From positions 2,169,001 through 2,233,000 of the forward strand of contig NZ_CP012358.1 of the NCBI RefSeq assembly GCF_001267175.1: 64,000 nt of DNA, written 5' to 3'. Numbering within the stretch: position 1 is the first letter of the stretch; each line of letters starts with the position of its first letter. The DNA is from Thiopseudomonas alkaliphila (GTDB lineage: Bacteria; Pseudomonadota; Gammaproteobacteria; Pseudomonadales; Pseudomonadaceae). The position numbers and the translations under genes are program-made. The notes below the pieces were generated by a model that ran no database searches, was not told the origin of the DNA, and saw nothing but the letters and a program-made list of their open reading frames with translations. This document shows positions 8,742 to 17,542 of this stretch, piece by piece.

Positions 8742-9929
8742 ATGAGTCAGGTTCCACAAATTAAAATTCCAGCCACTTATATGCGTGGCGGTACCAGTAA
8801 AGGGGTATTTTTTAAAGTTGAGGACTTACCCGAGCGCGCTCAGCAGCCAGGAGCTGCCCGAGATGCATTATTATTGCGGGTCATTGGTAGTCCAGACCCT
8901 TATGGCAAACAAACTGATGGCATGGGCGGTGCGACCTCCAGCACCAGTAAAACCGTATTGCTCGCCAAGAGCACCCAGCCTGAGCACGATGTAGATTATT
9001 TATTTGGGCAGGTTTCGATTGATCAGCCCTTTGTCGATTGGAGTGGCAACTGCGGCAACCTCACAGCAGCGGTAGGTTCGTTTGCGATCAGTAATGGCTT
9101 AGTTGCAGCAGATAAAATTCCACACAATGGCATATGCACGGTGCGTATTTGGCAGGTGAATATTCAAAAGACTATTATCGCCCACGTGCCTATCACTAAC
9201 GGTGAAGTGCAAGAAACCGGTGATTTTGAATTAGACGGGGTGACCTTTCCCGCCGCCGAAGTCCAGATTGAGTTTTTAGACCCCGCCGAGGGTGACGCGG
9301 ATGATGCGGCGATGTTCCCGACAGGTAACTTAGTCGATCAGTTGGAGGTGCCAGGCTTAGGTCGTTTGTCAGTTACCCTAATTAACGCTGGGATTCCAAC
9401 CATCTTCGTTAATGCGGCGGATATTGGTTACCACGGCACTGAGCTGCAATCAGCAATTAATAGCGACACCGAAGCTCTGGCTAAATTTGAACTGATTCGC
9501 GCCCATGGCGCACTAAAAATGGGTTTGATTAAGGATCTCGCCGAGGCGGAAACGCGTCAGCACACGCCAAAAGTGGCCTTTGTTGCTCCACCTGCTGCCT
9601 ATACTGCTTCCAGTGGCAAGCAGATTAAGCAGCAAGATATCGATGTGTTGGTCCGCGCATTATCCATGGGGCAGTTGCACCATGCGATGATGGGTACGGC
9701 AGCCGTGGCAATCGGCACGGCTGCAGCCATTCCCGGTACGTTAGTTAATTTGGCAGCTGGAGGCGGTGAGCGCCAAGCCGTACGTTTTGGGCATCCTTCA
9801 GGTACCTTACGCGTAGGCGCTGAAGCAATTGAGGAACAAGGGCAATGGCAGGTGAAAAAAGCTATTATGAGCCGTAGTGCTCGGGTGTTAATGGAGGGCT
9901 GGGTGCGAGTGCCGGGCGATTCATTTTAA
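8742..9929 (+). CDS. prpF: 2-methylaconitate isomerase PrpF
   Basis: 395-residue PrpF-family protein of the diaminopimelate-epimerase fold. PrpF isomerises the 2-methylaconitate made by AcnD so that aconitase can complete the conversion to 2-methylisocitrate. Family motifs are present: YMRGGTSKGVFF near residue 14, GMGGATSSTSKT near 62 and WSGNCGNLTAAVG near 101. GGGAG lies about nine bases before the ATG. It is the last gene of the cluster, after a terminator, and is closed by its own terminator. No prpD follows. Confidence 0.95.
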   Translation: MSQVPQIKIPATYMRGGTSKGVFFKVEDLPERAQQPGAARDALLLRVIGSPDPYGKQTDGMGGATSSTSKTVLLAKSTQPEHDVDYLFGQVSIDQPFVDWSGNCGNLTAAVGSFAISNGLVAADKIPHNGICTVRIWQVNIQKTIIAHVPITNGEVQETGDFELDGVTFPAAEVQIEFLDPAEGDADDAAMFPTGNLVDQLEVPGLGRLSVTLINAGIPTIFVNAADIGYHGTELQSAINSDTEALAKFELIRAHGALKMGLIKDLAEAETRQHTPKVAFVAPPAAYTASSGKQIKQQDIDVLVRALSMGQLHHAMMGTAAVAIGTAAAIPGTLVNLAAGGGERQAVRFGHPSGTLRVGAEAIEEQGQWQVKKAIMSRSARVLMEGWVRVPGDSF

Positions 9930-9945
9930 CTAAACACACAATATT

Positions 9946-9971
9946 AAAGCGCTCGATTAGAGCGCTTTTTT
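9946..9971 (+). terminator. Intrinsic terminator after prpF
   Basis: AAAGCGCTC (9946-9954) and GAGCGCTTT (9960-9968) form a perfect nine-pair stem with a five-base loop running into a T-tract to 9971. It closes the methylcitrate cluster. Confidence 0.9.
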
Positions 9972-10057
9972 GTTTGTCGCGGGCTTTATCGCTACACTGA
10001 GGCGCCTGATTAGGTGCATGGCACCAGATCAGACTTATTAATCGCTACTAATAATAG

Positions 10058-10870
10058 GTGCGCTGGTTGTTTAAAGATTTACTATTTGAAGAAGGGTTTA
10101 CCAAGATTGACGCTGAACTCGATGTGATCTTTGTTCCCACCGATGAGCTAGTAGTAGAGGCCATGTTAAAAATGGCTGATGTGCAGCAGCACGATGTGCT
10201 GTATGACTTGGGCTGTGGTGATGGGCGCATTGCAGTGGCGGCAGCCATGGAGCGTGGTGCTAGAGCGGTAGGCATTGATATGGATCCGCGGCGCATCGCC
10301 GAAGCTAACCAACTGGCGGCCACCGTTGGCGTGGAAGATCGGGTTAGTTTTATTCAAGGTGATCTATTAACCGCAGATTTTAGTCAAGCCAGCGTGCTGA
10401 CCCTGTATCTACTGCCTACGCTCAATCTACAACTTCGAGCGCGAATTTTACAAGAGCTCAAGCCCGGTACTCGCGTGATTGGCCATGCATTTAATATGGG
10501 TGATTGGCAGGCGGATGCGCGGCAAGCCATGGGTGGAGTGTATCTTTACAAATGGTATGTGCCAGCTCCCTTGGCCGGAACCTGGGAGTGGCTCAGTGCC
10601 AGTGGGCAATTGTATCGGGTACAACTAGCACAGCAGTTTCAAAAGCTTACAGGGCAAGCTTGGGTTGGCAGCGAGTTGGCGGGTTTAGCGCCTGCAGAGT
10701 TGTTAGAGGCTAAGCTGTTAGGTGATCGAGTGCGTTTGAGTATTTTGCCCGCTGGCGAAAGTCAGCCACTTGTTTTTGATTCGCTCTATCAGCAGGGTTA
10801 TTTACTACCGGCAGTCAATAGCCCGCAAGTTTCTTTAGGCATACGCCTAACTGAGGCTGAAGAGTCCTAG
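10058..10870 (+). CDS. Class I SAM-dependent methyltransferase, target unknown
   Basis: 270 residues with a Rossmann methyltransferase core. Motif I is VLYDLGCGDGRIAVAAA near residue 47, and the acidic SAM-ribose residue is in AVGIDMDPRR. The VPTDELVVEAML segment just before motif I resembles FAM173/DOT1-like protein lysine methyltransferases, so a protein target is possible (inference). The frame opens at GTG 10058, preceded by a weak AGG; I saw no better start. It is a single gene between the prpF terminator and a convergent transporter operon. Residues beyond about 150 show no domain I recognise. Confidence 0.7.
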   Translation: MRWLFKDLLFEEGFTKIDAELDVIFVPTDELVVEAMLKMADVQQHDVLYDLGCGDGRIAVAAAMERGARAVGIDMDPRRIAEANQLAATVGVEDRVSFIQGDLLTADFSQASVLTLYLLPTLNLQLRARILQELKPGTRVIGHAFNMGDWQADARQAMGGVYLYKWYVPAPLAGTWEWLSASGQLYRVQLAQQFQKLTGQAWVGSELAGLAPAELLEAKLLGDRVRLSILPAGESQPLVFDSLYQQGYLLPAVNSPQVSLGIRLTEAEES

Positions 10871-10895
10871 TTAGGCGTGTAGCTGCTAGGGAATG

Positions 10896-13160
10896 TTAGC
10901 TGTATTGAGCGTGGCGTTTTAACCAAGTAAAACGCCACGCCGCTAAACTGCCGAGAATTAGCACTAAGGCCAGTAAGGTATTAAAAGCGGGGGCCATTTC
11001 GCTAAGGCTCGCGCCAGCTGAGTTAATTTGGGTAAAGCCTACTACCATCGTGGTTGAAGGAAAGGGCATTAAGCTCCAAATAATCCAGTCGGGAATCATA
11101 TACTGCGGAAACGAAGCACCAGTGACTAAAAACAGCAAAATCGAAATTCCAGCATAGATTTGCATCACTCGGCTCATTCGATCAATCACGCTGCCCAGTA
11201 ACATGCCTAGCGCTGCGGTAGCAGCAGCGAAAGGTGGGATAAAAATCAACAAAGTGCTGAGGTTACCGCCGCGCGGGTAGTCTTGCAGCCAGAAGGTATA
11301 GCCAAACATTAGCAGTGAGGTGAAGCAACCAATCAAGCTTAAGGCAAACCAGGTACCCAGAAACTCACTCAGCTGTAGGCCGCGAATTTGATGCTCGCGG
11401 CGAAAACCAATCAACATCGCGCTACCAAACAGTAAAGTTTGCTGAACAATCAAGGTGGCAATGGCTGGCACTACAAAACTACCGTAGCCTTCGGTGGTAT
11501 CAAACATGGGCCATTGCTCAATATTCACTTCAGGCCGCGAAAACTGCGTACGTTCTAATCGTGTACTGGGGGTTGCCATAGCGGCTTCTAGCGAGGAGCT
11601 AACGGCATTACCTACTTCAGCGGCACGGACTAAGTAAGCAGCCGTTAAATAGATGCCTAGTCCTCCATGGCCGTGCAATGCTTTACGCATAAAGTTGTGA
11701 TCTAAAATAATCACCCCATCCACTTGTCGGTTACGCAGCAAAGTTAAGGCTTGTTGAGGAGAGGCTGGACGCTGAGTAATGTTAATGCTACGAGTGGCTT
11801 GTAAGTTACGGATTAAACTGCGCGATAGGCTCGAGTCGTCTAGATCAACCACGGCAATGGGTAATTTAATCGAGACCTGTGACTTATAAGCAGCTGGATA
11901 ATAAAAGCTATACAGCACCACCGCCAAAGCGATGGTAGAAAAAATGGGTTTGGTTTTAACGACGCTGCTGAGGGTGCTAAAAAACGCTTCGCGTCCCCCA
12001 GAAAACGCCAAGTCAGGCATTGGGCTGAGTTTTAGTTCTTTTTTATTGGCCTTAGCCAAGCCTTTAGCAATCAGCAGTCCACCGACAATATACAGGCTTA
12101 AAACAACGAGGTGCAGCCCACTAACCGCAGCATCACTGGCTAAGCTGACTTGTTCAATTTGTAACCGATAGTAATGGGTATAGGGCTGAATGTTAGCCCA
12201 AAACTGAGCCCAGCCACTGGCATTTAACACAGGTAAGGTGCCATCTGAGTAAGTGACGGCACCACTGGCATAGATCGTGGATAAAGAAAACGCACTGTGA
12301 ATATCGCGTGTGATGGCCACTAAAGCTGCGCCAATGGCAGCAGTAGCCATGCATAGCCAGATAATGCCCAGTACTAATAGTCCGGCCGAGCCATTAATCG
12401 GCCAGCCCCGCCCGGCTACCATCCAGAGCCAAAACACTAGATGCCAAGCGGTAAAAATTAACACATAAGGCAGTAATTGACCGATTAGACTTAGTAAATT
12501 AGGACGTGCGGGGGCTTTTAAGTGACGAGCAATAGTGGCCACAATCGCACAGCTAAGTAACAGGTTAAGAATTGCTGGCAAGACTAAGGGTGTTAAAAAG
12601 CGCTCAAAACTTTGCTGGGCATTGCCCACAGTAGTCACCTGCACTTGTGGCAAACTCAATTCAATATTTTCCAGTCCACCCATGCCGCGGCGTACGCGGC
12701 CTTCTTGTTTGAGCGCCACCTCAATCGCTTGGCTTAGGGCTGACGAGGCTTGAGAGCCAATGGTACGCAATTGTGCGTTGTAGTGAATGACGATCGAACG
12801 TAGGTCAGGGTAGACCGTGGCTGATGAGGCTTGACTAGGAATTTCAACAATCGCATAGATTTTATTTTGCCGCACTAAAGTTAAGGCTTGTTGCATATCC
12901 TCAGGCATCGCGGCTAACTGAATTTTCGGGTTAGCCTTGATGTTGCTAATAATGCGTCGGCTAAGGGAGGAGTGATCGGCGTCGACAATGGCAATCGGCG
13001 TGTGCTGCACCACGCCGACTGATAAAAGATGGCTAACCATAATCAGCATGATGCAGGGTAGCAGCAGCACCACGATTAATTGATAAGGCGAGCGAGTAAT
13101 ACGCTGTAACTCATCGAGTAGGCTGGGGAACAGCCCGCGCGCAGGCGCTGCTAGATTCAT
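10896..13160 (-). CDS. Tandem-duplicated ABC-2 type permease
   Basis: 754-residue membrane protein made of two ABC-2 permease units in tandem. The units begin near residue 20 and near residue 390, and each has a first membrane helix followed by an extracytoplasmic domain of matching sequence: PIAIVDADHSSLSRRII in the first and PIAVVDLDDSSLSRSLI in the second. Each unit ends in a five-helix bundle. I place the start at ATG 13160, which overlaps the HlyD stop as ATGA; the frame itself opens at a TTG. The fusion would form both halves of an exporter pore, but no ATP-binding protein is encoded in this operon. The substrate is unknown; YhhJ/YbhS-type relatives export drugs or lipophilic compounds. 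Confidence 0.85.
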   Translation of the reverse strand: MNLAAPARGLFPSLLDELQRITRSPYQLIVVLLLPCIMLIMVSHLLSVGVVQHTPIAIVDADHSSLSRRIISNIKANPKIQLAAMPEDMQQALTLVRQNKIYAIVEIPSQASSATVYPDLRSIVIHYNAQLRTIGSQASSALSQAIEVALKQEGRVRRGMGGLENIELSLPQVQVTTVGNAQQSFERFLTPLVLPAILNLLLSCAIVATIARHLKAPARPNLLSLIGQLLPYVLIFTAWHLVFWLWMVAGRGWPINGSAGLLVLGIIWLCMATAAIGAALVAITRDIHSAFSLSTIYASGAVTYSDGTLPVLNASGWAQFWANIQPYTHYYRLQIEQVSLASDAAVSGLHLVVLSLYIVGGLLIAKGLAKANKKELKLSPMPDLAFSGGREAFFSTLSSVVKTKPIFSTIALAVVLYSFYYPAAYKSQVSIKLPIAVVDLDDSSLSRSLIRNLQATRSINITQRPASPQQALTLLRNRQVDGVIILDHNFMRKALHGHGGLGIYLTAAYLVRAAEVGNAVSSSLEAAMATPSTRLERTQFSRPEVNIEQWPMFDTTEGYGSFVVPAIATLIVQQTLLFGSAMLIGFRREHQIRGLQLSEFLGTWFALSLIGCFTSLLMFGYTFWLQDYPRGGNLSTLLIFIPPFAAATAALGMLLGSVIDRMSRVMQIYAGISILLFLVTGASFPQYMIPDWIIWSLMPFPSTTMVVGFTQINSAGASLSEMAPAFNTLLALVLILGSLAAWRFTWLKRHAQYS

Positions 13161-14191
13161 GGTTGTGGCCAAGCAAACAAGACGCTCATGCCAGGACGCA
13201 GTCCTTCCACCTGCTGCGTGGCGGTTAAGCGTACCTCAAAACTGCGTACATCATAGCCGCTGGATTGGCGGGTGGCGCGCCAGGTGGCAAAGTTGGCTTG
13301 GGGATTAATAAAGCTCACCTTGAAGGTAACTGTTTGATGGTCAAGCGCCGGTACGCTACCGGTTAATTCATCGCCCATTTTCAATGAGTGAAATTGATTT
13401 TCGCGCAGATTCACCGTGACCCATAAATCATCTAAATCAATCAGGCTGTAAATCGGTAAGCCAGCTGGTACCAGTTCACCGACGTTGGCGAAGCGTTTGG
13501 CAATTTCACCGTTAATTGGTGCGGTGAGCTGAATTTCATCTTGCATCGAGCGGGTAACAAAGACCCCAGCTTCGGCAATCTTGACTTGAGAGTCGGCCAC
13601 TTGCAGGTCTTCCTCGCGCTCCCCATTCAGTGCCCGCTGATACTGTGCTTTGGTCAGCGCTTCGTGTTGGCTGGCAGAGTCGCGGGCGGCGCGAGCTTCA
13701 TCACGGCGTTGGGCCGCAATAACGCCTTCGGCATAGAGGTTTTCGGCACGGCGGGCAGAGACTTTGGCTAAATCAGCTTGAGCTTTAGCTGCACGCCATG
13801 AGGCTTCAAGGGCGGCTAAATCTTCTTCTCTTGCGCCTGTGTGCGAGCGTTGTTGAATGGCTTGGGCACTGGCTAAATGCGCCAAGGCTTCTTGCTCTTT
13901 AGCTTCTACTTCAGGGCTACTCATGCGCACTAACAGTTGCCCAGTTTGCACTGTTTGGCCTTCTTTCACCTCTAGCGCTAGCACTCGGCTGGTGACTTTG
14001 CTGGAAATATTAATACTGTCGGTATCGATCATGCCTTCCAATTGTGCCGGAATGGGGCGATTAGCAAGCCACAGCCCAATCACCAACAGCGTCAAAATAA
14101 TTAGCAAAATGAGTACCGTTAGTAATGGACGGCGCTTAGCTGGCGCAGCAGTGGCTTGCGCATTGGAAGTTAGGGACTGAGAGTCGTTCAC
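13157..14191 (-). CDS. HlyD-family periplasmic adaptor protein
   Basis: 344 residues. A short cytoplasmic tail is followed by one membrane anchor (about 24-44), a lipoyl-like half (VKEGQTVQTGQLLVRM), a long coiled-coil hairpin rich in Ala, Glu and Gln (about 90-210), a second lipoyl half (ANVGELVPAGLPIYSL) and a beta-barrel domain. This is the layout of adaptors such as YhiI and EmrA, which link an inner-membrane exporter to TolC. The start is GTG in a GTGA overlap with the outer-membrane gene, and the stop overlaps the permease start, so all three genes are translationally coupled. Confidence 0.9.
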   Translation of the reverse strand: MNDSQSLTSNAQATAAPAKRRPLLTVLILLIILTLLVIGLWLANRPIPAQLEGMIDTDSINISSKVTSRVLALEVKEGQTVQTGQLLVRMSSPEVEAKEQEALAHLASAQAIQQRSHTGAREEDLAALEASWRAAKAQADLAKVSARRAENLYAEGVIAAQRRDEARAARDSASQHEALTKAQYQRALNGEREEDLQVADSQVKIAEAGVFVTRSMQDEIQLTAPINGEIAKRFANVGELVPAGLPIYSLIDLDDLWVTVNLRENQFHSLKMGDELTGSVPALDHQTVTFKVSFINPQANFATWRATRQSSGYDVRSFEVRLTATQQVEGLRPGMSVLFAWPQP

Positions 14192-15636
14192 GGCATCACC
14201 TTAGCATCAGCACGAAGAATATAGTCATTGAAGCGCGCGCCTTGACCACTAGCGGTCAGTAGCGCAGAGAGGGCAGTATCATATTGAAAAGCGGCGACGG
14301 CTCGCTGTAGTTGCGCACGACTGAGGGCATTGCGTGCGTCAATGATCGCCGTCGCGGTGGCTTCACCTTCACGAAACGCCACCTGTTGTACCCGCAGATT
14401 CTCTTCGGCGGCATTTAGACTGCTTTGTAAGGTGAAAAACTCACTACGAGCGGTGTTCATTGAGTTATAGGCCCGAATCACCGCTGACCGAACCTCGCTT
14501 TGCGCCTGTTGTTTGGAGTGTTCGGCTGCAGCCAAACGTAAGTTAGCGGCGGTAACGGCACGGTTGCGGTTAGTACTGGCATTGAGCGTGTAGCTGAGGC
14601 CTACGCCTACTACCCAGTCGGGCTGTGTGAGTAGCTGATCATTGCGATCAAGGGCATAGGAACCCATGGCAAAGAGTTTGGGTAAGCGCTCAGACTTTGC
14701 TAAAGCCACCTGTTGTTCGGCAATTTTATAGCCAGCATCTGCCTGTTGCAGTAATGGCTGTTGCTGTAAGGCAACCTGCACATAGTGCTCAACGGATTCT
14801 AGGTTATGTAAGTTAACGAATAACGGTGTTTGTGTGGCAATCGGGGTGGGCTGCTCGAGCAGTGAAGACAGCTCATCACTCGCGGTAAGTAAGTCATGAT
14901 AGGCCCGCTGATTGGCAATTAACGCAGTATCACGGGCAACGATCACTTCAAGCGTGCGGGAATGGGGGATCATGCCTTCACGTTCAAGAATCTGTGCCTC
15001 TTTTAAATGTTGTTCAAAGCCAGCTAGATGGGCTTGGGTGACATTAAAGTGCTGCTGCGCGAGGACCTGAGCAAAATAAGTCGTGACTAAATTAAACCGT
15101 TGCTTATCTTGTACGCCAAGTTCTTGAGCTTGCACGAGTTCTGCGGCAGACTTAGCCACTTTTTGCGCCGCTACAATTGCACCACCGGCATATAAGGGCT
15201 GAATCACATTAACCGTGGCACTAAACACATTGTCACGTTTACGAATTCTGGCGTCATGGGGCAGGCTATTAGCCAAATGCTCTACAGCCTTTTCTGCATC
15301 GGTACCGAGCGCGGTGTTGAGTTGCAGTAGATCACTTTTAACCCCATTTAACGGCACCTCTAAGGACTTTTGGTAGCGCAGCGCTTGGGATTCGAGCGTG
15401 ACTACCGGCTGCCAAAGGTTGGCATTGGCTTCGGCCTCGGCTTGGGCGGCTTGGGTTGAGTAAGCGGCACTTTTTAGCGCGTTAGAGGCTTGACTGAGCT
15501 GCTGCTGGGCTTGCTCAAAGCTCATCGCCACGGGAGCTAAGGTTTGCGCATCAGCTGCTGGGCTATTGACCAGCAGTAAGCCGCCCGCCATTAGGCTTAG
15601 CCCCAAGGTGCGGATAGAAAAAGTAAATACAGTCAT
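14188..15636 (-). CDS. TolC-family outer-membrane efflux protein
   Basis: 482 residues with a signal peptide ending near AADAQ (about residue 30), so it is exported. The body has two internal repeats rich in Ala, Gln and Leu, typical of the TolC/OEP helical barrel; the second ends with DARNALSRAQLQRAVAAFQYDTALSALL. It would form the outer-membrane tunnel for the adaptor and permease encoded next. It is the first gene of the operon. No strong ribosome-binding site is seen before the ATG. Confidence 0.9.
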   Translation of the reverse strand: MTVFTFSIRTLGLSLMAGGLLLVNSPAADAQTLAPVAMSFEQAQQQLSQASNALKSAAYSTQAAQAEAEANANLWQPVVTLESQALRYQKSLEVPLNGVKSDLLQLNTALGTDAEKAVEHLANSLPHDARIRKRDNVFSATVNVIQPLYAGGAIVAAQKVAKSAAELVQAQELGVQDKQRFNLVTTYFAQVLAQQHFNVTQAHLAGFEQHLKEAQILEREGMIPHSRTLEVIVARDTALIANQRAYHDLLTASDELSSLLEQPTPIATQTPLFVNLHNLESVEHYVQVALQQQPLLQQADAGYKIAEQQVALAKSERLPKLFAMGSYALDRNDQLLTQPDWVVGVGLSYTLNASTNRNRAVTAANLRLAAAEHSKQQAQSEVRSAVIRAYNSMNTARSEFFTLQSSLNAAEENLRVQQVAFREGEATATAIIDARNALSRAQLQRAVAAFQYDTALSALLTASGQGARFNDYILRADAKVMP

Positions 15637-15679
15637 AACAAATTAGGCAGCGGCCTTTGCAGTCAAGTGTGCGAGTAAT

Positions 15680-15863
15680 GAGTGCTCAGCCAGTGAGCAG
15701 CCTCGTTGGCAGCTGCTAGTTTAACGGTAATTGTAGGCTTAAACAGCATTAAAACCGGTGACTGGGCAGACAGATGTGGTTTAAGCGTGAGTACTGTCTA
15801 GCTGTTTATTGAGTGCAAAGACGCCAGCCATGGGCTGCTCACTCGATCCTGAGTGCTCAGCCC
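15680..15863. repeat. Paired repeats able to form alternative hairpins
   Basis: GAGTGCTCAGCC occurs at 15680-15691 and again at 15851-15862. The intervening AGTGAGCAGCC (15692-15702) is the inverse complement of GGCTGCTCACT at 15833-15843. The distal copy forms a local imperfect 13-pair hairpin at 15832-15863, just after the stop of the acyl-CoA synthetase gene. No T-tract follows on the minus strand. The rest of the 238-base gap shows no gene and should hold the promoter of the export operon. Confidence 0.45.
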
Positions 15864-15874
15864 AAGCTGTTAGA

Positions 15875-17449
15875 TTAGCTGTAGTGGTTGCGTAGCTCTC
15901 GTTTAAGCAGTTTGCCGGCACTATTTTTGGGCAGTTGTTCGACAAAGTGGATGTGTTTAGGCACCTTAAAGTGTGCTAGATATTGCTTGGCATGGCGTAG
16001 CAGTTCAGCAGCGTCAGCCTGCTGTTCTGACTTAACGACGACTACGGCGGTGACTGCTTCAATCCAGCGTTCATCGGGCACACCAATCACGGCCACTTCT
16101 GCCACCATGGGGTGGCTATAAAGTACTTCTTCCACATCACGGCTAGCAATCAATACCCCACCACTATTCACTACATCATTAATTCGATCAACGATATAGA
16201 GATAGCCCTGTTCATCTTGATATCCTAGATCGCCTGAATGGAACCAGCCTTGGCGAAAGGCCTTACTGGTGGCTTCTGGATTGTCCCAATAGCCTTGCAT
16301 CAGTTGAGCTGATTGATGAACGATTTCACCTTGTTCATTGGCCGCGCAAGGCTCACCAGTTTGTGGATTTATCACCCGTGTACGTACGGAAAGTAAAGGA
16401 TGTCCAGCAGAAGTGGGGCGCTCGGCGTGTTCTTCGGGGCGTAACACGCTGGCTAAAGGAGCAATTTCACTTTGCCCATAGCAGTTGTATAAACCAGCCT
16501 TTGGTAGCCGTTCACTTAATTCCTGAACAATTGCCGCAGGCATAATTGAGGCGCCGTAATACAGCTTGGTTAATTGTTGCAGTTGGCGCTCATCAAAGGC
16601 TGGGTGGCGCAGTAAGTTAATCCATACCGTAGGCGGGGCAAAAAACGCATTCAGCTGCTCTGCTTTAATCAGTGGCAGCAGTTTATCGGCTGACACCGCA
16701 TCCATAATCCAGCTGCTACCACCTATTAGTAAGGTGGGCATGGTAAATACATGCATTTGCGCCGAGTGATACAAGGGCAGCGCAGCTAGGGCAAAATCAT
16801 TAGCGACTATGTCTAAATGCTGCCAGCAACTGCGGTATTCGGTGAGTAATGAGCTATGAGTATGCATTGCCCCCTTAGGATCTGAGGTGGTGCCAGAGGT
16901 GTAGAGAATTTGTACTACATCGTGCTCATCAAGGATCAAATCCAGCGGGCTGCTATCAGTATCGGCTAGGGCCCAGTGTAATACTTGATGAGGTTTAGTG
17001 TTGGAGTGATCACGCAGCGTGCCTTGTATTTCTAAACTATCAGGCACTTGAATGGCTGCTACGTGCTGATGTAAGTCAAGATCCATAAATAGGGCGCGGG
17101 CACCGGACTGATTTAACAGGAAGGTTAGCTCGCGTTCGACTAAGGAGAAATTCAACGGCACATGGATTAGGCCGGCTTTAGTGCAGGCTAACCATAAAAT
17201 TAAATAAGCATCGGAGTTTTTACCGTAGGCAGCTACCCGGTCACCTTTGGTGAGCCCTAGTGCTAGTAGTTGCCGAGCCACACGATTACTGGCTTGATCC
17301 AGTTGGCTAAAACTCCAGTGTCGGTCTTGGAAACTAATTGCAGTTTTTTGCCCATAGCGTTCGCTAATTCGTGTCAGTGCTGCGCCAATGGTGTTGCAGC
17401 GGGCTTGTTGTAGATCAGTGTTTAAAGTTGCACTTGAGCAAGCATTCAT
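15875..17449 (-). CDS. AMP-forming acyl-CoA synthetase
   Basis: 524-residue ANL-superfamily enzyme that activates a carboxylic acid to its acyl-CoA via an acyl-adenylate. The motifs are ILYTSGTTSDPKGAMHTHSS (AMP/P-loop), YNCYGQSEIAP (A5), HSGDLGYQDEQGY (A7) and NSAGKLLKREL with the late catalytic lysine (A10). I moved the start to ATG 17449, which has GAGG at eight bases, instead of the upstream frame start at 17488. It lies downstream of the thiolase on the same strand, with a strong hairpin between, and near an AraC regulator. This suggests catabolism of a particular fatty or aromatic acid; chain length cannot be read from sequence. Confidence 0.88.
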   Translation of the reverse strand: MNACSSATLNTDLQQARCNTIGAALTRISERYGQKTAISFQDRHWSFSQLDQASNRVARQLLALGLTKGDRVAAYGKNSDAYLILWLACTKAGLIHVPLNFSLVERELTFLLNQSGARALFMDLDLHQHVAAIQVPDSLEIQGTLRDHSNTKPHQVLHWALADTDSSPLDLILDEHDVVQILYTSGTTSDPKGAMHTHSSLLTEYRSCWQHLDIVANDFALAALPLYHSAQMHVFTMPTLLIGGSSWIMDAVSADKLLPLIKAEQLNAFFAPPTVWINLLRHPAFDERQLQQLTKLYYGASIMPAAIVQELSERLPKAGLYNCYGQSEIAPLASVLRPEEHAERPTSAGHPLLSVRTRVINPQTGEPCAANEQGEIVHQSAQLMQGYWDNPEATSKAFRQGWFHSGDLGYQDEQGYLYIVDRINDVVNSGGVLIASRDVEEVLYSHPMVAEVAVIGVPDERWIEAVTAVVVVKSEQQADAAELLRHAKQYLAHFKVPKHIHFVEQLPKNSAGKLLKRELRNHYS

Positions 17450-17505
17450 AGCGAATCCCTCATTGTTATTGTTGTGAGTGGAATACAACTGATTGCAGCA
17501 ATAAA

Positions 17506-17533
17506 ACTGCTCGGCAAGGAGTTGCCGAGCAGT
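17506..17533 (-). terminator. Strong hairpin between the thiolase and acyl-CoA synthetase genes
   Basis: ACTGCTCGGCAA (17506-17517) and TTGCCGAGCAGT (17522-17533) form a perfect twelve-pair stem with a four-base loop. Read on the minus strand it is followed by TTTTATT. It lies after the thiolase stop and before the synthetase, so it should end or attenuate thiolase transcription. Confidence 0.75.
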
Positions 17534-17542
17534 GGTGTTACC

